Shown in pieces: positions 48,601-60,497 of a stretch of DNA of 64,000 nt. Every line of letters begins with the position of its first letter. Within the stretch, counting starts at the first letter, position 1. The notes under the pieces were generated by a model. That model had not been told where the DNA came from, searched no databases, and was given only the letters and a program-made list of their open reading frames with translations. Source of the stretch: Prosopis cineraria (lineage: Eukaryota; Streptophyta; Magnoliopsida; Fabales; Fabaceae); assembly GCF_029017545.1 (NCBI RefSeq), contig NW_026555336.1:32624344-32688343 (forward strand), read 5' to 3'. A program made the translations under genes and the position numbers.

Positions 48601-51305
48601 AAAACTTTCCTTTAAGTTTATTAGGCACCTTACGGTCGCAAATAACTCCTTTGGCTTTTCTCCAATTAAACCACCCAGCTTGAATTCTATGTAAAATATC
48701 GCCACTGATTTCGCCATCATTTTGAATAATGGCTCCCAAATATCTAAACTTTTCCACTTGAGGTATAATTTGATCTCCCAATTTCACTTCCAAATTATTG
48801 TCGAATAGTCCTTTACCAAATTTACAATATAAATATTCCTTTACCAAATTAGATATTTCTTCTAAGCAATGAGTTTTTTAAATTGACATTTTACTTAGAT
48901 CCTTTTTTTTTTATTTAATGTGTGTCCCTTTAAAATATATTGCTGGTTAGCTGGTGTTGCAAGTGGTGCCACAAGAGCAGCTTTGACTCAGCATTTTGCC
49001 CTTCAGGATAATGCCGCAGACGTATCAGCTAAGGTATTGTTTGCATTTATTCTAACTACTGACTTTAGAATCTGATGTTTTGCTCTGGATGACAGTATTT
49101 ATTTTAATTTATCAACATCTATCTATAGGAAGGAAGTCAAGAAACAGTGGCTACCATGGTTGGCATGGCATTGGGTATGGTTCTTGCTCGCATTACAATG
49201 GAACGACCACTAGCCATATGGTTTTCCTTCTTGTCTCTGACCCTGTTCCATATGTTTGGTAAGTTTCTAGGTTATAATTTGCTTTACACAATTCTCTTTG
49301 CATCTTAAAGTTGTAAAAAGAAAACGTAGTATTATAAATAAATCGGACTTGCTTTGTTGTATAAATAAAATGCTAAAGACATTTGCTCCATTTCCTACTA
49401 GCATCAAATTTTGGGACAAATTGGTAATTTATATGCTCTGTTATGCGTCATGGACAAAATTTGCTTTTTGATGCTGTTTACAACCTATGATATTTCAATG
49501 TCATGGAGTTTCTATTGGTGGTTTGTGTTACAGTTAAAACATATAAATGATTGATTTTTCTTTAGCCCAACAGATTAAGCTTTTAACTGAGATAGTAACA
49601 AATTGCTGTCAAATTAGAAAACTGTCTGGCCACTTTAACACAACTTTAACCTGAAGATCTCTCCATCTATTAAAGTTAAACCTACCCTTCACTTTTCTTT
49701 AAATACATGATCTAAATCTGCATTATACACAATACTGATTCTGCAAAAGTTGTCTCTTTTATGCAGCAAATTACCAAGCTGTTAGATGCCTTGCATTGAC
49801 CTCACTAAACCCTGAAAGGAGCTCAATTCTTTTGCAGCATTTCATAAGGACTGGCCAAGGTATTGTCTGTTTTTTTATTCCATTGTTTTCCCTGTGATCA
49901 AAACATCTGTGACATTTAGTGTTGTGTGTGTTATCTTAGCACCAAATCTGTATCACCCAAGGCCACGATAGTGGACCTTGTAAAACAAGGATGAAGTGAC
50001 CATCCTCAGCAGCCTGCAACCTGCAAAGGAGAAAATAGTTCCCAACGCTGTTAAGCTAGCCGCATAATTATCATTCCCCTTTTTTTTTTTTTTTTGAGTA
50101 TTAATGCTGGCTTCTGAACTTCTTGCCAGTTCTCACCCCTGAACAGGTCTCTTCGTTGGAACATATTTTACCCTTACAGCTTACTTCATGGGGCTCAAAG
50201 AATGCTAATTTACTGCATTTGCGAGTGCGTTTGGGCACAAGGATTTCTTCATTAAATAACATGGAAATGTGAGTATTGCCATTGACCAAATTTTTTTTCA
50301 ATGGGAAGAAACAAACTTTTTCTCAAGCATCGTTATTATAAAATTTTATAGTGTTACAGTTTTCACAAGTCACGAATAATGTGGTTCCTTCTTCAAATTC
50401 CGTCTATTGCACCAGGGCCAACTTAGTTTGTGCATTATCCCCGCATGTGGGGTCTGTGCCTGAACTTCTGTCTTGCTGCATAATTACCAGCCTTTACCAT
50501 TACCCAAATTCCATATAAGGTGATAACAGAGTTGTGTTTACTTTCAATAGCTCAAAACCTGACAGGTAGCTGTTGTGTTATAATGAGCAGACAAAACCTC
50601 AGAGTCTTGCATTAAGATATGTCAAGTTGAAAAAATTAACAAACTCTTCCCGTGCATCTCATCTAGCATTGTCTCAAAGCCTAAACAGTCCAAGATTAGG
50701 AGTTGATTCTTGTGCAGTCTTTAGAGAAAACAATTAGTAAATTCCATTTCTGAATGATGCTGACAGTAAAATAACGTTTTGTAACAGATTGGAGCCTCTG
50801 CTTTCTGCAGCATCTTACTATGCTAAAGGTCAGTTCAGCTGCCCCCATATGTAATGTTGGCTACTGAGTTTTCGCATTCCAACAGAATTCTTAACTCTTT
50901 ACTCATTCGTTGCTTATATATATATAGAAAAGTACTTGCTAGTGGAAAGGAAGGGGATCATTCATGTCATAGCTCATAAAGACTCGAGTGCTGTCGATGT
51001 CTTGAAGTCATTTATTCATGCTATTGTTATGGCAAACCATATTGGTAAAAGCAAATCTTTGCATACAGACAGTCAATTGTGGATAGATAATCAGTATGAA
51101 ATTTTTATTCAGAAGGTACTTTTTTAGGTTTCTGGATGAATACAATTTACTCATGCTTGCATGCATCTTCACTAACTTGAACACTAAGTACACATTCATT
51201 GTGCAGCTCAAGTCATCAGGTTGGAAAACTGAACGGCTTCTATCGCCGTCTGTTATCTGGAGGGCTAACTGGACCTGTGATCTGTTGGAGGAAAAAATTG
51301 ACTAG
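45689..51305 (+). CDS. RUS3: Root UVB sensitive 3 (DUF647 family) protein
   Basis: Fifteen exons, 443 residues, all junctions in frame: 45689-45822, 45936-45993, 46103-46162, 46308-46346, 46437-46499, 47054-47110, 47315-47378, 47848-47931, 48951-49033, 49129-49258, 49767-49859, 50130-50268, 50788-50828, 50928-51115, 51207-51305. The start at 45689 begins MEVESSASTGTNKIITLEEW, matching Arabidopsis RUS3 (ITLEEWNGSS). Family blocks: WKRFLQAFVPEGFPNSVTSD, GEKSATVIGATFQWFLRD, TGMLGGILFTFYQGSNLDS, KKWRLVADLMNDLGMLMDL, GVASGATRAALTQHF, GSQETVATM, and the C-terminal GWKTERLLSP. About 440 residues is the normal length. RUS1 and RUS2 act in UV-B and auxin-related seedling development; RUS3 has no established activity. 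Intron 2 uses a GC donor (GAG|GCAAAC). Intron 5 holds a Tourist MITE, intron 7 a 21-bp tail-like insertion, intron 8 an RTE fragment. Confidence 0.94.
46672..46950. mobile_element. Tourist-like (PIF/Harbinger) MITE in RUS3 intron 5
   Basis: TAA target duplications at 46669-46671 and 46951-46953. The left terminus GGTCATGTTTGGTTACTAGA and the right terminus TCTAGTAACCAAACATGACC are perfect inverses over 20 bp. 279 bp, noncoding. Terminus and 3-bp TAA duplication identify the superfamily. Confidence 0.93.
47473..47493. repeat. 21-bp (GTT)n insertion with 14-bp target duplication
   Basis: AACAGATGACTGTT occurs at 47459-47472 and 47494-47507, enclosing (GTT)n plus TGTAAG. The (TTG)n content equals the 3' tail of the RTE elements in this window, so it is probably an RTE insertion truncated to its tail. 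Slippage could give the GTT run but not the 14-bp duplication. Confidence 0.5.
48147..48846 (-). mobile_element. 5'-truncated RTE-type LINE in RUS3 intron 8
   Basis: An 18-bp perfect target duplication AATTAGATATTTCTTCTA lies at 48129-48146 and 48847-48864. On the minus strand it encodes the end of an RTE reverse-transcriptase ORF in two overlapping frames: VEKFRYLGAIIQNDGEISGD, CWALTG and, after a frameshift, ENRLRWFGHVQRRSREAPVR and NDRAQWRLAIHVADPT, then the 3' tail (TTG)n (read as CAA repeats on plus). 700 bp, dead. The tail-proximal 150 bp match the fragment at 9351-9497. Confidence 0.9.
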
Positions 51306-52563
51306 TTCATCTTCAATTTTGATTCGTTGAACATTCTTCTCATAGTGGTGACTAGTGGCAGCTCTGATTGGATTGAGATATTCTGAATTCTGATTTGTTG
51401 AAACCAATTAGGAAACCTGAAGCTAGAGAAGAAAGCTCTTCTAGAATGAGGATATGATGTTATTTATGCTATATTTATGATTTTGAAGATCAGAAACTTC
51501 CCTGCATTCTAATGTCTTGTATTTGGTTAAGGCAGATGCTTTGATTTTAGCCACTCCCGTTCCGTCCTGCTTTCCTCTTTTTCTTTTTCTTTTTCTTTTC
51601 CCCCCCGGCTCTTCATTACCTTCATTTTTTTTACTCAAGATTTTATTTGCCGCTTGTTACTGTCACTTGGTTAAGTAAATGCTGAAAAGGTGAGAGATGC
51701 AAGTGAGAAAATAACGAACACCCCCCCCCCCCCGGGGGGGCAACCAAAAAGTCAAAGATAATTTCAAAGAAGGTCATTTTTCATGCACCCAAGAATTTTG
51801 TAATTCCTTTTTCTTTTACGAAATTTAATAATGTTACTTTGGGGAAAAAAAAAAACCTGTTTCTTTAGCCGTTTCTATTCTTAGGACTTGATAATTTCAA
51901 GATTACATGGAAGTACAATTATCAATGAATGCATTGATTAATTATTCTATTATAAGCTTGTTATTCAAAGAGAAATTGAAGAATTCAAGGTAGAAAAGAG
52001 AGAGAAATTGAAGAAATAAGATACAAATTAAAGGCAAATCATTTTACACTGCGTTGCTAACATGAACGCCGGAAACAACATGAAGTTTTGTTTTTTTTTT
52101 TTTTCCCAATGGAAACTGAAATCTTATTAATCAATAATACTCAAGTACAAAGTACAAACAACAAAATGAAAGAAAAGACAAGAAAAAATCAGCGTAGAGA
52201 AATCCTTCATCAATTGCCAGGTGGGGATTAATCAATAAAAGGATTTCAAATCCGTTCCTGGCATGATAGTTGCAATGTTCCTGCTTTTTATACACTTCGT
52301 TGTTTACTCAACGACGCCAACGAACACGGAAATCTTCATTCTTGTCACAGAACATATATTGCAGAATTAATTTTTTGGTCTTTTATGGGCCAAGAACATC
52401 TATATATTGTAATCTAAAACTATGGTGCTTATGTACAAGTCCATCTTGGAAGGAACCTATTGGGAGGCGCATGCCTCCATATCCTTTGATTACTGCTGTC
52501 TGCTGAATCAATCATTTCTGCAACTATCATTTATTTACAACCAATTTCTGTGTCGCTAATTGA
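51306..52563. other. Convergent 3' intergenic region (RUS3 / ureide permease)
   Basis: 3' flanks of two convergent genes. It contains a run of 13 C followed by 7 G at 51721-51740, a T run near 52090, and no protein-like ORF. Confidence 0.6.
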
Positions 52564-55500
52564 TCATTTCCAATTCCTTTGGCCCGATGATGCCATGAGT
52601 ACAACAACAGCCACAATAAACATAAACAACATGCTCCCAAGCAGTATATATGTTCTTCCAGATGATTTCCGAAACTCACCAAACAAAACAATGCCCCAAA
52701 AGGTGCTCACTAGTGGAAGTGCCTGCTCGTCAATCCAAATTAAATTATGGTTACTGTCCTATCAAAAGTATACTTGTTCTATTACCAACTATATATTCAT
52801 GTAGTTTTTATTTTTGGCCTAAGCTCATCTTAAGTTAGGTCCATCGTTTAAGGAAAATTAATGACTCAGGTTCAAGGGTAAAGATTAGGATTTGCCCGTG
52901 TTTCTAAATTTCATATATGTTACTCTCTTTGTCCCAATTTATAAGGCATTTTTTGAAGACAAAATTACACATCCTAACAAGATTCCTTAAATATTGTTTA
53001 CAATTTTAATTTTTCTATAAACTTCCAAAAATACCCTTTATTAATAAAAGAAGGGAAGAAATTTTATGAGTAAAATAATGAGAGGTAATATTAAAACAAT
53101 TATCATTAATAAAACCTTATTTTTGTCACATTTTATATTTTGAGACACTAAATCACTTCCAAAAACATGTTATAAATTGGGATGGAGAGAAATATATAAT
53201 TTTGTTATTCTGTGTACCAAATAGGTCCCAAGGGAATCACCTGGACAGAATCTGCTGCTGCATATCCAGCAGCTTGACCACCCATGAATTGGAGACCATT
53301 CCCAAGCCCACAAAGGAGACCAGCCAAAAGGCCCCAGCCTCTGCCATCCCAGTCTACCAAATAAGCCTTGAAAGATGACTTGGGCAAGTTTAAGATAGGT
53401 TGGTAAAGGAAGGTGATGTTTAGAACGACGGCAATAACAAAACTGGACACAGAGAAGTAGAAGAAGGAAGTATAAACAGTCAAGTGAGGAACACCTTCCT
53501 TTAAAGCATGCCACTGGTCATTTGTTGCCAAGTTAAACGCTGGTGAGAATAAAGAGAAGCAAACTCCAGCAAAGAAAGTTATGGCCAATCCAATGAAAGT
53601 ACTTTGCCCAAATACCTGCAGCAAAAGTTTAAAAAGAATAATATCTTAGAGAGGAATTATTTTTAGAGCTTGAGAAGATTATTCGCAGAAGTGTATAGGT
53701 ACGCATATATCTTGAGCACCCTTTTTATCAGAACTCATCTCACACACTCACACTCAGATATGTGATGAAACCCTCTACTCTGTTAAGCTTAAAAACAAGC
53801 AAACCCAGAAAAAACAGTTCAAATGTCACTAAAAATTACCATTACTGAATAATAGAGTGGGATTACAGGCAAAAGGAATGAAACTACACTCACATGACAT
53901 TTACAGAGTACATGAAACAGCATAAAATACACCCTCTGAGCAGCAACACACACAAGCCTCTCACAAATACACTATAAGGTGGAAAGATAACATGGTGAAG
54001 AAAAGATGATCTTCTCCACCCCCAATCTGACATTCGAGAGGCCAAAACTCTCCTTACTTGACCACGATTCTCCAAAATGCTCCACACCTCTATCTGGCAG
54101 ACATGTAGGATCAGACCATGTGAGCCACAAGGCAAGTGAGGCAATTGCCTAAGGCCTTCAAAAAAATTTGTTAATACCCCCTATTATATATGTGTGTAAT
54201 TGATATGTGTATTATTATATATTTAATTGTAGATGAAAGTGAATAAAAAGTATTGATTGTTCTTCTTGTTGATAAGTTCTAATCATTCCCAATATAACAT
54301 TAATTATTGAGCTAAGTCCATTATCTACATTAAAAGAATAGTAAGATCCATTATATACTAATTTGCACTATATTAGCTTGCTCTAAATCTTGCTCACAGT
54401 CTCACTTTTCATTTTCTCCTTTTCTTATTCTAAAGCTTACAACATTGAAAAATATCAGTATCAAAACCTTGTGTAGTTTTAGACCATCAAGGTGAAACCA
54501 TTAAGCCTTATTCAAATCTTGTTTATACTTTATATAATTATTATTGGTTTTTTACATTAATCATTGATATTATTAGTCTTAATTATATATTTTTTGTTAA
54601 AAATGTATTACCATCCCATATTAGCATTAATATTCACATTCTATCCCAGCATATAAGATAGAGTAGGAGCACTTTGTCAACACTAATTTTCATCTCACTA
54701 TTGAATTAATTTAGTATTTTATTAGAATCACTATATTATAAAATTTAATCTATGGTTTTTAAAAAATGATGAGTGGATTTTTATTTTTTTTTTTTTTGGG
54801 AAAGGACAATTACACATGCTAGACTTTACTAATAATTTTACTTTAGACCTCAAAACTTCTTCACACAGCCTTGTGTAAGATTTAAATATCAAAAAACTAC
54901 AATAACACTGCTTACACTCTAGCTGACCTAAATCTATTCTCCTATGTCACCTTTTCTTTTGACCCAAAGAATAATCCTTTGACCCAGTAGTTTTTTGTTT
55001 TGCCCCCATCCGTCATTTTCTCCTTAATTTGCTCCTATAGGAATAGGCCTTAGCAACTCAGCAGCTCTATCAATATGTGTGCGTGTTTATATTTATGATT
55101 GGTTTTTTTTTGTTTTTGGACAAAATATTTTTGATTGGTTTGATAAGATGACAAGTATCCATAAACGACCAAAATGTATAATTAATGGGAAATTTTGATC
55201 AAATACACTTAAGAAACTTTACCTAAATCTTACACTAAATATATTTGCGATACATGATAATCACCTGCCTTTATAGCCCTTTTCTTCTCAAGCTCTATAA
55301 GAAAAGCTGCTGTCCCTGCTTTCGCCTTGTCCGCAGAACCAACTCCTCCACTCTCGAGATCCTTTGATTTGACTACAGATTCTAAAATAAAAAAAAGGAT
55401 AAATGTAGCATTTTGTGACAGAAACGACCTCACAAGAGAGCAAATTTCGCGTGACTGGACCTTCTTACCTTCATTTATTTCTTTCCCAGAGGAAGTGTTA

Positions 55501-58500
55501 ATTAATCTGGCAAAAGAACAAAATTTGGAGGCAAAATCAATAACATATTGCCAACAATAAATGAGAAAGAAGACACAAGAAAAAATAATAATAATAATAA
55601 TTAATTATTATTATTATTATTATTATAAATACTATTGAACATTTCAGCACATGTAAAACAGCTGGATGTTACCGTCCCATTGAAGAAAATATTTGGCAGC
55701 ATTATAAACTAGAACTAAATCAACACTCAAAGCTAGAATAGCCGCTTGTGTTGGGGTTTCAATCCCCCGTCCCTTCTCCTTCTCCCCTTACCCAGAATAG
55801 GTCTCAGCATCCATTGGAACACCCCCCCCCCAAAAAAAAAAAAAAAAACTATCATAAAGAAGACCAAATGAACTGATTCTGCTTCCAACAAAAAGTCCCT
55901 AAAAGTAGTACAAAAAGATGGGTAATTAACACCACCTGATTAACTGATATGATGGTGTTACTGAACTAAGTTATTTAATTGAAAAAGAAGAGGAAAAAGA
56001 TACTATTTTAGTTTGGTGGGTTACTGCTCCTAACGTTAATTGAAATGGATGCAATCTTGGCTTACTCTTCCACCACTGTTTCATTAAGAAGTTTAGCTAA
56101 TTTAGTGTTTACATCACATCTAAAAAAATTCAGCACAGCGTTTCCTATTTTGGCATTACAGTCAGGGACGTAATTTAGGTTTGCCCAAATCTAAAACCCT
56201 TCTCCAGGAGATCTATAAGTATCCTACCACACGTTGGATTGATGCATTTATGATTCTACCCGACAGTGTTCTCAAAGGAGTTAAACTGCATAATGCATCC
56301 AAGCTCAAGTAGTTCTTGTGACACCGTCTCTTAAAGCCAGACAAAGTAAAACAGAGAACTTCATCTTTTTTCCTTTTTTATTTTATTCTTAGAATGAAAG
56401 AAGGCATGAGAACAAAAACAAGTGAAGAAGATTAAAAGCGACAATTGGATATACTGATTCATTTAGCAGCATAAATTATAGAATCTTTGAGCCTATACTT
56501 AGTAGCCTTCCCGTGCAGATGTGAACAAACACATACATAGTTCCATCTTTGTGATTGTTGGACAAATTGCTGAGCTTGGCTTCATCATCCGCAATGTTAG
56601 ATGAATGCACAGCTGAACCAAGACAAACTGCAATGAGAAAGCAACCAACTCCTGGGAAAAGAATCTGAGCTCTATTGATTCTGTCATCCAAGAAGTAATT
56701 CAAAGTTGTGCCTGTTACAGTTGACACAGACAGTGCAGTGAAATTCAGAACTTGAGCAAGCTACATATATTTAGAGGTTCAAAAACCTCCATTGAACGCA
56801 TATCTCGTGCACACTCACAATCTTACATGCATACTTCTTCATGGAGGACTAGCCTCAAGCCTCACAAACTTGAAGTACTGAACCTAAGCCTGCCGTAAAA
56901 CCAGTAATAGCTCAAGCTCACGTTGAACTTATTGGCCAGTAGAACGGGCTTAAATTTAAGCCTGCTGGCACAAACATTAGGCCTCGGAATTAGCTCACTA
57001 TTTGAGCCCACAATACCCATGAGCCAAGTGATTCCTTTCCTTTCTATCTTATCTCTATTCTTCTTGAGGGGGTATGAGGGCGCAATACCTATGACAACAT
57101 TTATGCTTGATGATACCACTTCCACAACTGATAAACCGACCAACGCCCAAGCATATTGCGCGGACAAATTCCCAATGCTAAGTACTACACCACCCGCCAT
57201 AGCAAACAGAACAGAGGGCCAGTTATCCTGTCACATAACAGCTTTGTAAATCATAAGCCAATTGTGAGCAATGATATGCAATGTAGTCGCAGAGGACAGT
57301 TCATAGTAAACTAAGTGCATAAGACTAGAAGAACATTAGCATCAGTTTTAGGATATTGAAAGGTTTAAGAAGTTAACTATCAATAAAACACATAAGTTTT
57401 ATTTATTTAAGTTCATTACCAGTAAACTAAGTAAGCTTTTTCTTGATTTCAAACACCATACATAAAGATCCACGTAACCATAATCTACATGCAAGCATAA
57501 TTATAACAACTATTCAAGTATGATAAGCGTCATCCAATTGTGACTCGTCTTGCCTTGAAACCAAAACAGCCTATGTAACTACTGTAATGTTTCTACATGA
57601 TACTACCTTGAATGCAAAGAATGTCCACCTGATAAAGTTGATCAATGAAATTTGGGTTATCAGGGGTGCTCTTGCCCATCTCACCAAAAGTGAAAGCAAT
57701 GAGTACAGCAGCCAAGAGATTGGTGATTGAGTAGTCAAGGTAAGTGTGCTGAGGAAGACGACCTCGCCTTTCTAAAAGAGTCATAATAGCAGGCCATGTC
57801 CCCAAGAAGAAAAGGGCCAACAGCATACACAGTATGGCTCCAACCTTGCTCTCCACCATGTACATTTCCAGCCCAGAACTCAAAACCCTTTCCGATTGTG
57901 AGGCAATCAAGAAGAAAGAATCAGAGAAATCCTGGAAGAAAATTCCATTAGGTCCCACTAACGCCAAATATAAAAATGACAAGCTATTAGCAGGATACAT
58001 GAAGATTCTTAATATTACAATTATTTCTTTCTTTCTTTCTTTCTTTATTTTTTATTTTTTATTTTTTTTTTGCCAGAAAATGCATGAAAGTTAATAAGGC
58101 CCCATCGATCAAGAATCCACATGTATAGTCTAAGGGAGAAATTTGCGGAAATGAAAGGCTAAAATAAAGATAGAAATCCTCAACTAAATGTTGAAATTAA
58201 TATCCACGAAGACGAAGCTGTCACAAATACGAGACCTGTCTATAAATCAAATCAACCTTGCAAAGATAAATGATTGGGGGTGGGGGGAGAACAGAAATAA
58301 TGATCATCATCTGCAAAAGTTTCCCATTATCTCCGAAATCGTCCATTACAAGTCACAGAAGCGAAAGACGTTCACTAATCCGTTCAAAAGGGTAGGCACT
58401 TGAAACCAAAAGGAAGTCCAGAACAGAATAAAAATTAGGTTTTTTAATAGAAAAAAAGTAGGAGAAATAACGGATCGATGAGATAGTTTAGAATTTAGAC

Positions 58501-58607
58501 AGACAGAAGTTCTGATTACAAGTTACTCAGCTTAACACGAGGACACTTACACGAAGGGAGAAACTGAAAGTTGAAGTTGGAGAAACCCCTGCCATCTCAG
58601 AATCCAT
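52564..58607 (-). CDS. Ureide permease (UPS family)
   Basis: Coding exons in order: 57629-57865 (start ATG at 57865), 57089-57227, 56537-56711, 55469-55506, 55269-55381, 53241-53615, 52564-52722. The sum is 1236 nt, 411 residues, all in frame. UPS proteins import allantoin, uracil and related purine/pyrimidine products across the plasma or ER membrane by ~10 helices. Hallmarks: MYMVESKVGAI, LGTWPAIMTLLERRGRLPQH, IGNLSAQYAWALVGLSVVEV, GTTLNYFLDDRINRA, the central hydrophilic loop with KAKAGTAAFLIELEKKRAIK, SLFSPAFNLATNDQWHALKE, NGLQFMGGQAAGYAAAD, and the C-terminal LPLVSTFWG and VLMASSGQRN. The 38-bp exon (55469-55506) supplies a loop segment and is required for frame. The intron after 55269 has a GC donor (AAG|GCAGGT). 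An upstream ATG exon 58551-58607 plus 57866-57931 joins in frame and would add 41 residues; the family usually starts at MYM. No UPS1/UPS5 assignment is attempted. Confidence 0.93.
52923..53192. mobile_element. Stowaway-like MITE in the last ureide permease intron
   Basis: TA at 52921-52922 and 53193-53194. The left arm CTCTCTTTGTCCCAATTTAT pairs with the reverse complement of the right arm, CTCTCCATCCCAATTTATAA, close to the Stowaway consensus CTCCCTCCGTCCC. 270 bp, noncoding. Confidence 0.75.
54118..54880. repeat. Possible hAT-derived remnant in a ureide permease intron
   Basis: Begins with AAGTGAGGCAATTGCCTAAGGCC, which contains an imperfect palindrome typical of termini of a common plant hAT group, followed by AT-rich sequence without ORFs. 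No second terminus or target duplication was located, so this is weak. Confidence 0.25.
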
Positions 58608-59818
58608 TGATTATCAAGCGAAAATAACAGAAGAAGAAAGTATATGCTCATGTGTTAAAATGAGTAGCAATTTGGAGACGAAACCAACGATAGAAAATAA
58701 GAAAATTCAACTTAGTTTGCTTCCACGAGCACGCCATAAAAAATAAAATAGTGGGCCATCATTAATTAAACACCGTACAAATACAAAATGGACAGCGCAC
58801 GTAGTACAAAGCGTCAAACTTTCCCAGAAACAGACGCCAGAATTCCCCAACAGTTCGTGTTGGTAATGGGATATTTTTTTGAAAAGAAGACAACACAACT
58901 TCGAAGTTGAATGCAGGCAATACGAAGATGGTTCAAGATTTATAATCACGACCATTTACATTAAGATAGATGTCTTGGTGGGTTTCTTTTCGTTGGAGAC
59001 AACTATTCCTATGGAAGTGATTCTCGCACATTCTATTGATATTTCTAAATGTGCCTAATATTTTTCACCATGAACATCTCTTCAACGGCGTGATTTATCT
59101 GGTATTTTTGTCTATCCGAACTAGAAGAAAAATTAATAGAAGTGTAACAAATAAAACAACTATTATTGTATGATAAAATCATATCAAAAAAAAGCCCGTG
59201 CATCACCTGACTCTGCAGAAGTGGGGGCATGGAGCTATGAGATTGCGACTTGCCATGGAGGGGACTCTCGCACATTCTCTTAAATATTTTTAAATCCGTG
59301 TATGATCTTTCGCGATGTGTCTCTCCTGGAGTGTAATTTATCTTGTGCTTTTGTCGAAGGATTGAAGGATGAGCAAAGCTGTCAGCAGGAAAATGGAAGA
59401 ACCACATGAAACCTAAGTTGGAGTAATCGGCAGTAATAGATTCCCATGAAAAGGACCTTAGCGTCTTTTGCTCATATCACCATCAAATCAATCGTGTCCA
59501 GCCACGCCACCTGTACCGTAGGCAAGTAGGCATCTCAAGTTCAGCAGCACACGCACATTGGTGTAGCAGATAATAGTGATCGATGGCGGAAACACAGCTT
59601 GAAGTGAATCGCATGGTAGCTGCATCTTGAGAACTCGCATGGAGTCGAGAAGAACTGATACATCTCATGGGGACCCGTGTACCTGGCTTCTCTCCATCTC
59701 CCCATCTCTTCTTTTCCTCTGCGCTCTCAATCTCAACGATTGGACTCGTTTTTAAATGATTTTTAAATAATTAATTTTTTAAAACGTTAAATCTCAATCA
59801 TATAAAAATGAATCTAAT
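58608..59818. other. Upstream region of the ureide permease gene with a ~110-bp direct repeat
   Basis: 58608-58950 is likely promoter. Blocks at about 59010-59120 and 59260-59365 are direct repeats (shared CTCGCACATTCT, AATATTT, GTGATTTATCT / GTAATTTATCT, TTTTGTC). 59430-59730 has higher GC but no gene-like ORF. Confidence 0.5.
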
Positions 59819-60485
59819 CAAGGTAATCGGTAACGGCCAAACTCAGGAGTAAAGGGGGTCAAACCGGAGTCAAATAATAAAATAATAAATTTAAATAAAA
59901 AATGTATTAATTCTCATACGTTCATACATATCCAAGTTTTAATATCTCATATAACATATAACAATAATCTAACAATAATAAAGTATAAAACATTTCTATA
60001 TTTTTTTAAAATAAGGTTAACTAAATGATAAAAAATTTCAATGAGTTAAAATAATAGAAATAAAATTTATTTTAAATAAAAGATAATAAATGAAAGTGAT
60101 ATATTTAAAATTATTTAATTAAATAATTCAAATTAAAACATAATATAATATAATATATATTTATACTTTTTGATTTTTTTTTACTTCTTTCATCCCCTTA
60201 TCTGACATAAGTATATTGTTTTTACCCTATGACTCATATTGACCTATCATTAATTATTATCATGTTAAAAATAAATATATATCTTAATTAATTATTATTA
60301 ATTTTTTTTTAAAATTTCAATCAATCCGCCCAACCCGCCTGAACCGAGGTTGGGCGGGTTAATCCGGGTTAATCTCGGGTCACCCGGGTTAACTGAAACA
60401 AAAAAAAAAAAGAAAAACGGACCGGACACATGGCCGGTCACCGGTTCACCGGTCGGACCGGCCGGTCCGGTCCGGTTTTAAAAAC
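59819..60485. mobile_element. Unclassified insertion with GC-rich palindromic right end
   Basis: Bounded by the perfect 12-bp direct repeat AATGAATCTAAT (59807-59818 and 60486-60497). The right 180 bp is strikingly GC-rich: repeated GGGTTAA / GGGCGGGTTAA motifs, then ACCGGTCACCGGTTCACCGG and CGGCCGGTCCGGTCCGG, ending TTTTAAAAAC. The CCGGTCCGGTTTTAAAA terminus is like that of a widespread plant hAT group, but the matching left terminus is not seen and 12 bp exceeds the hAT 8-bp duplication. Confidence 0.5.
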
Positions 60486-60497
60486 AATGAATCTAAT

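Noticed and set aside
60330..60390. Telomere-like GGGTTA repeats
   Set aside because: The spacing is irregular and the plant telomere unit TTTAGGG is not formed; they belong to the transposon-like GC-rich end.
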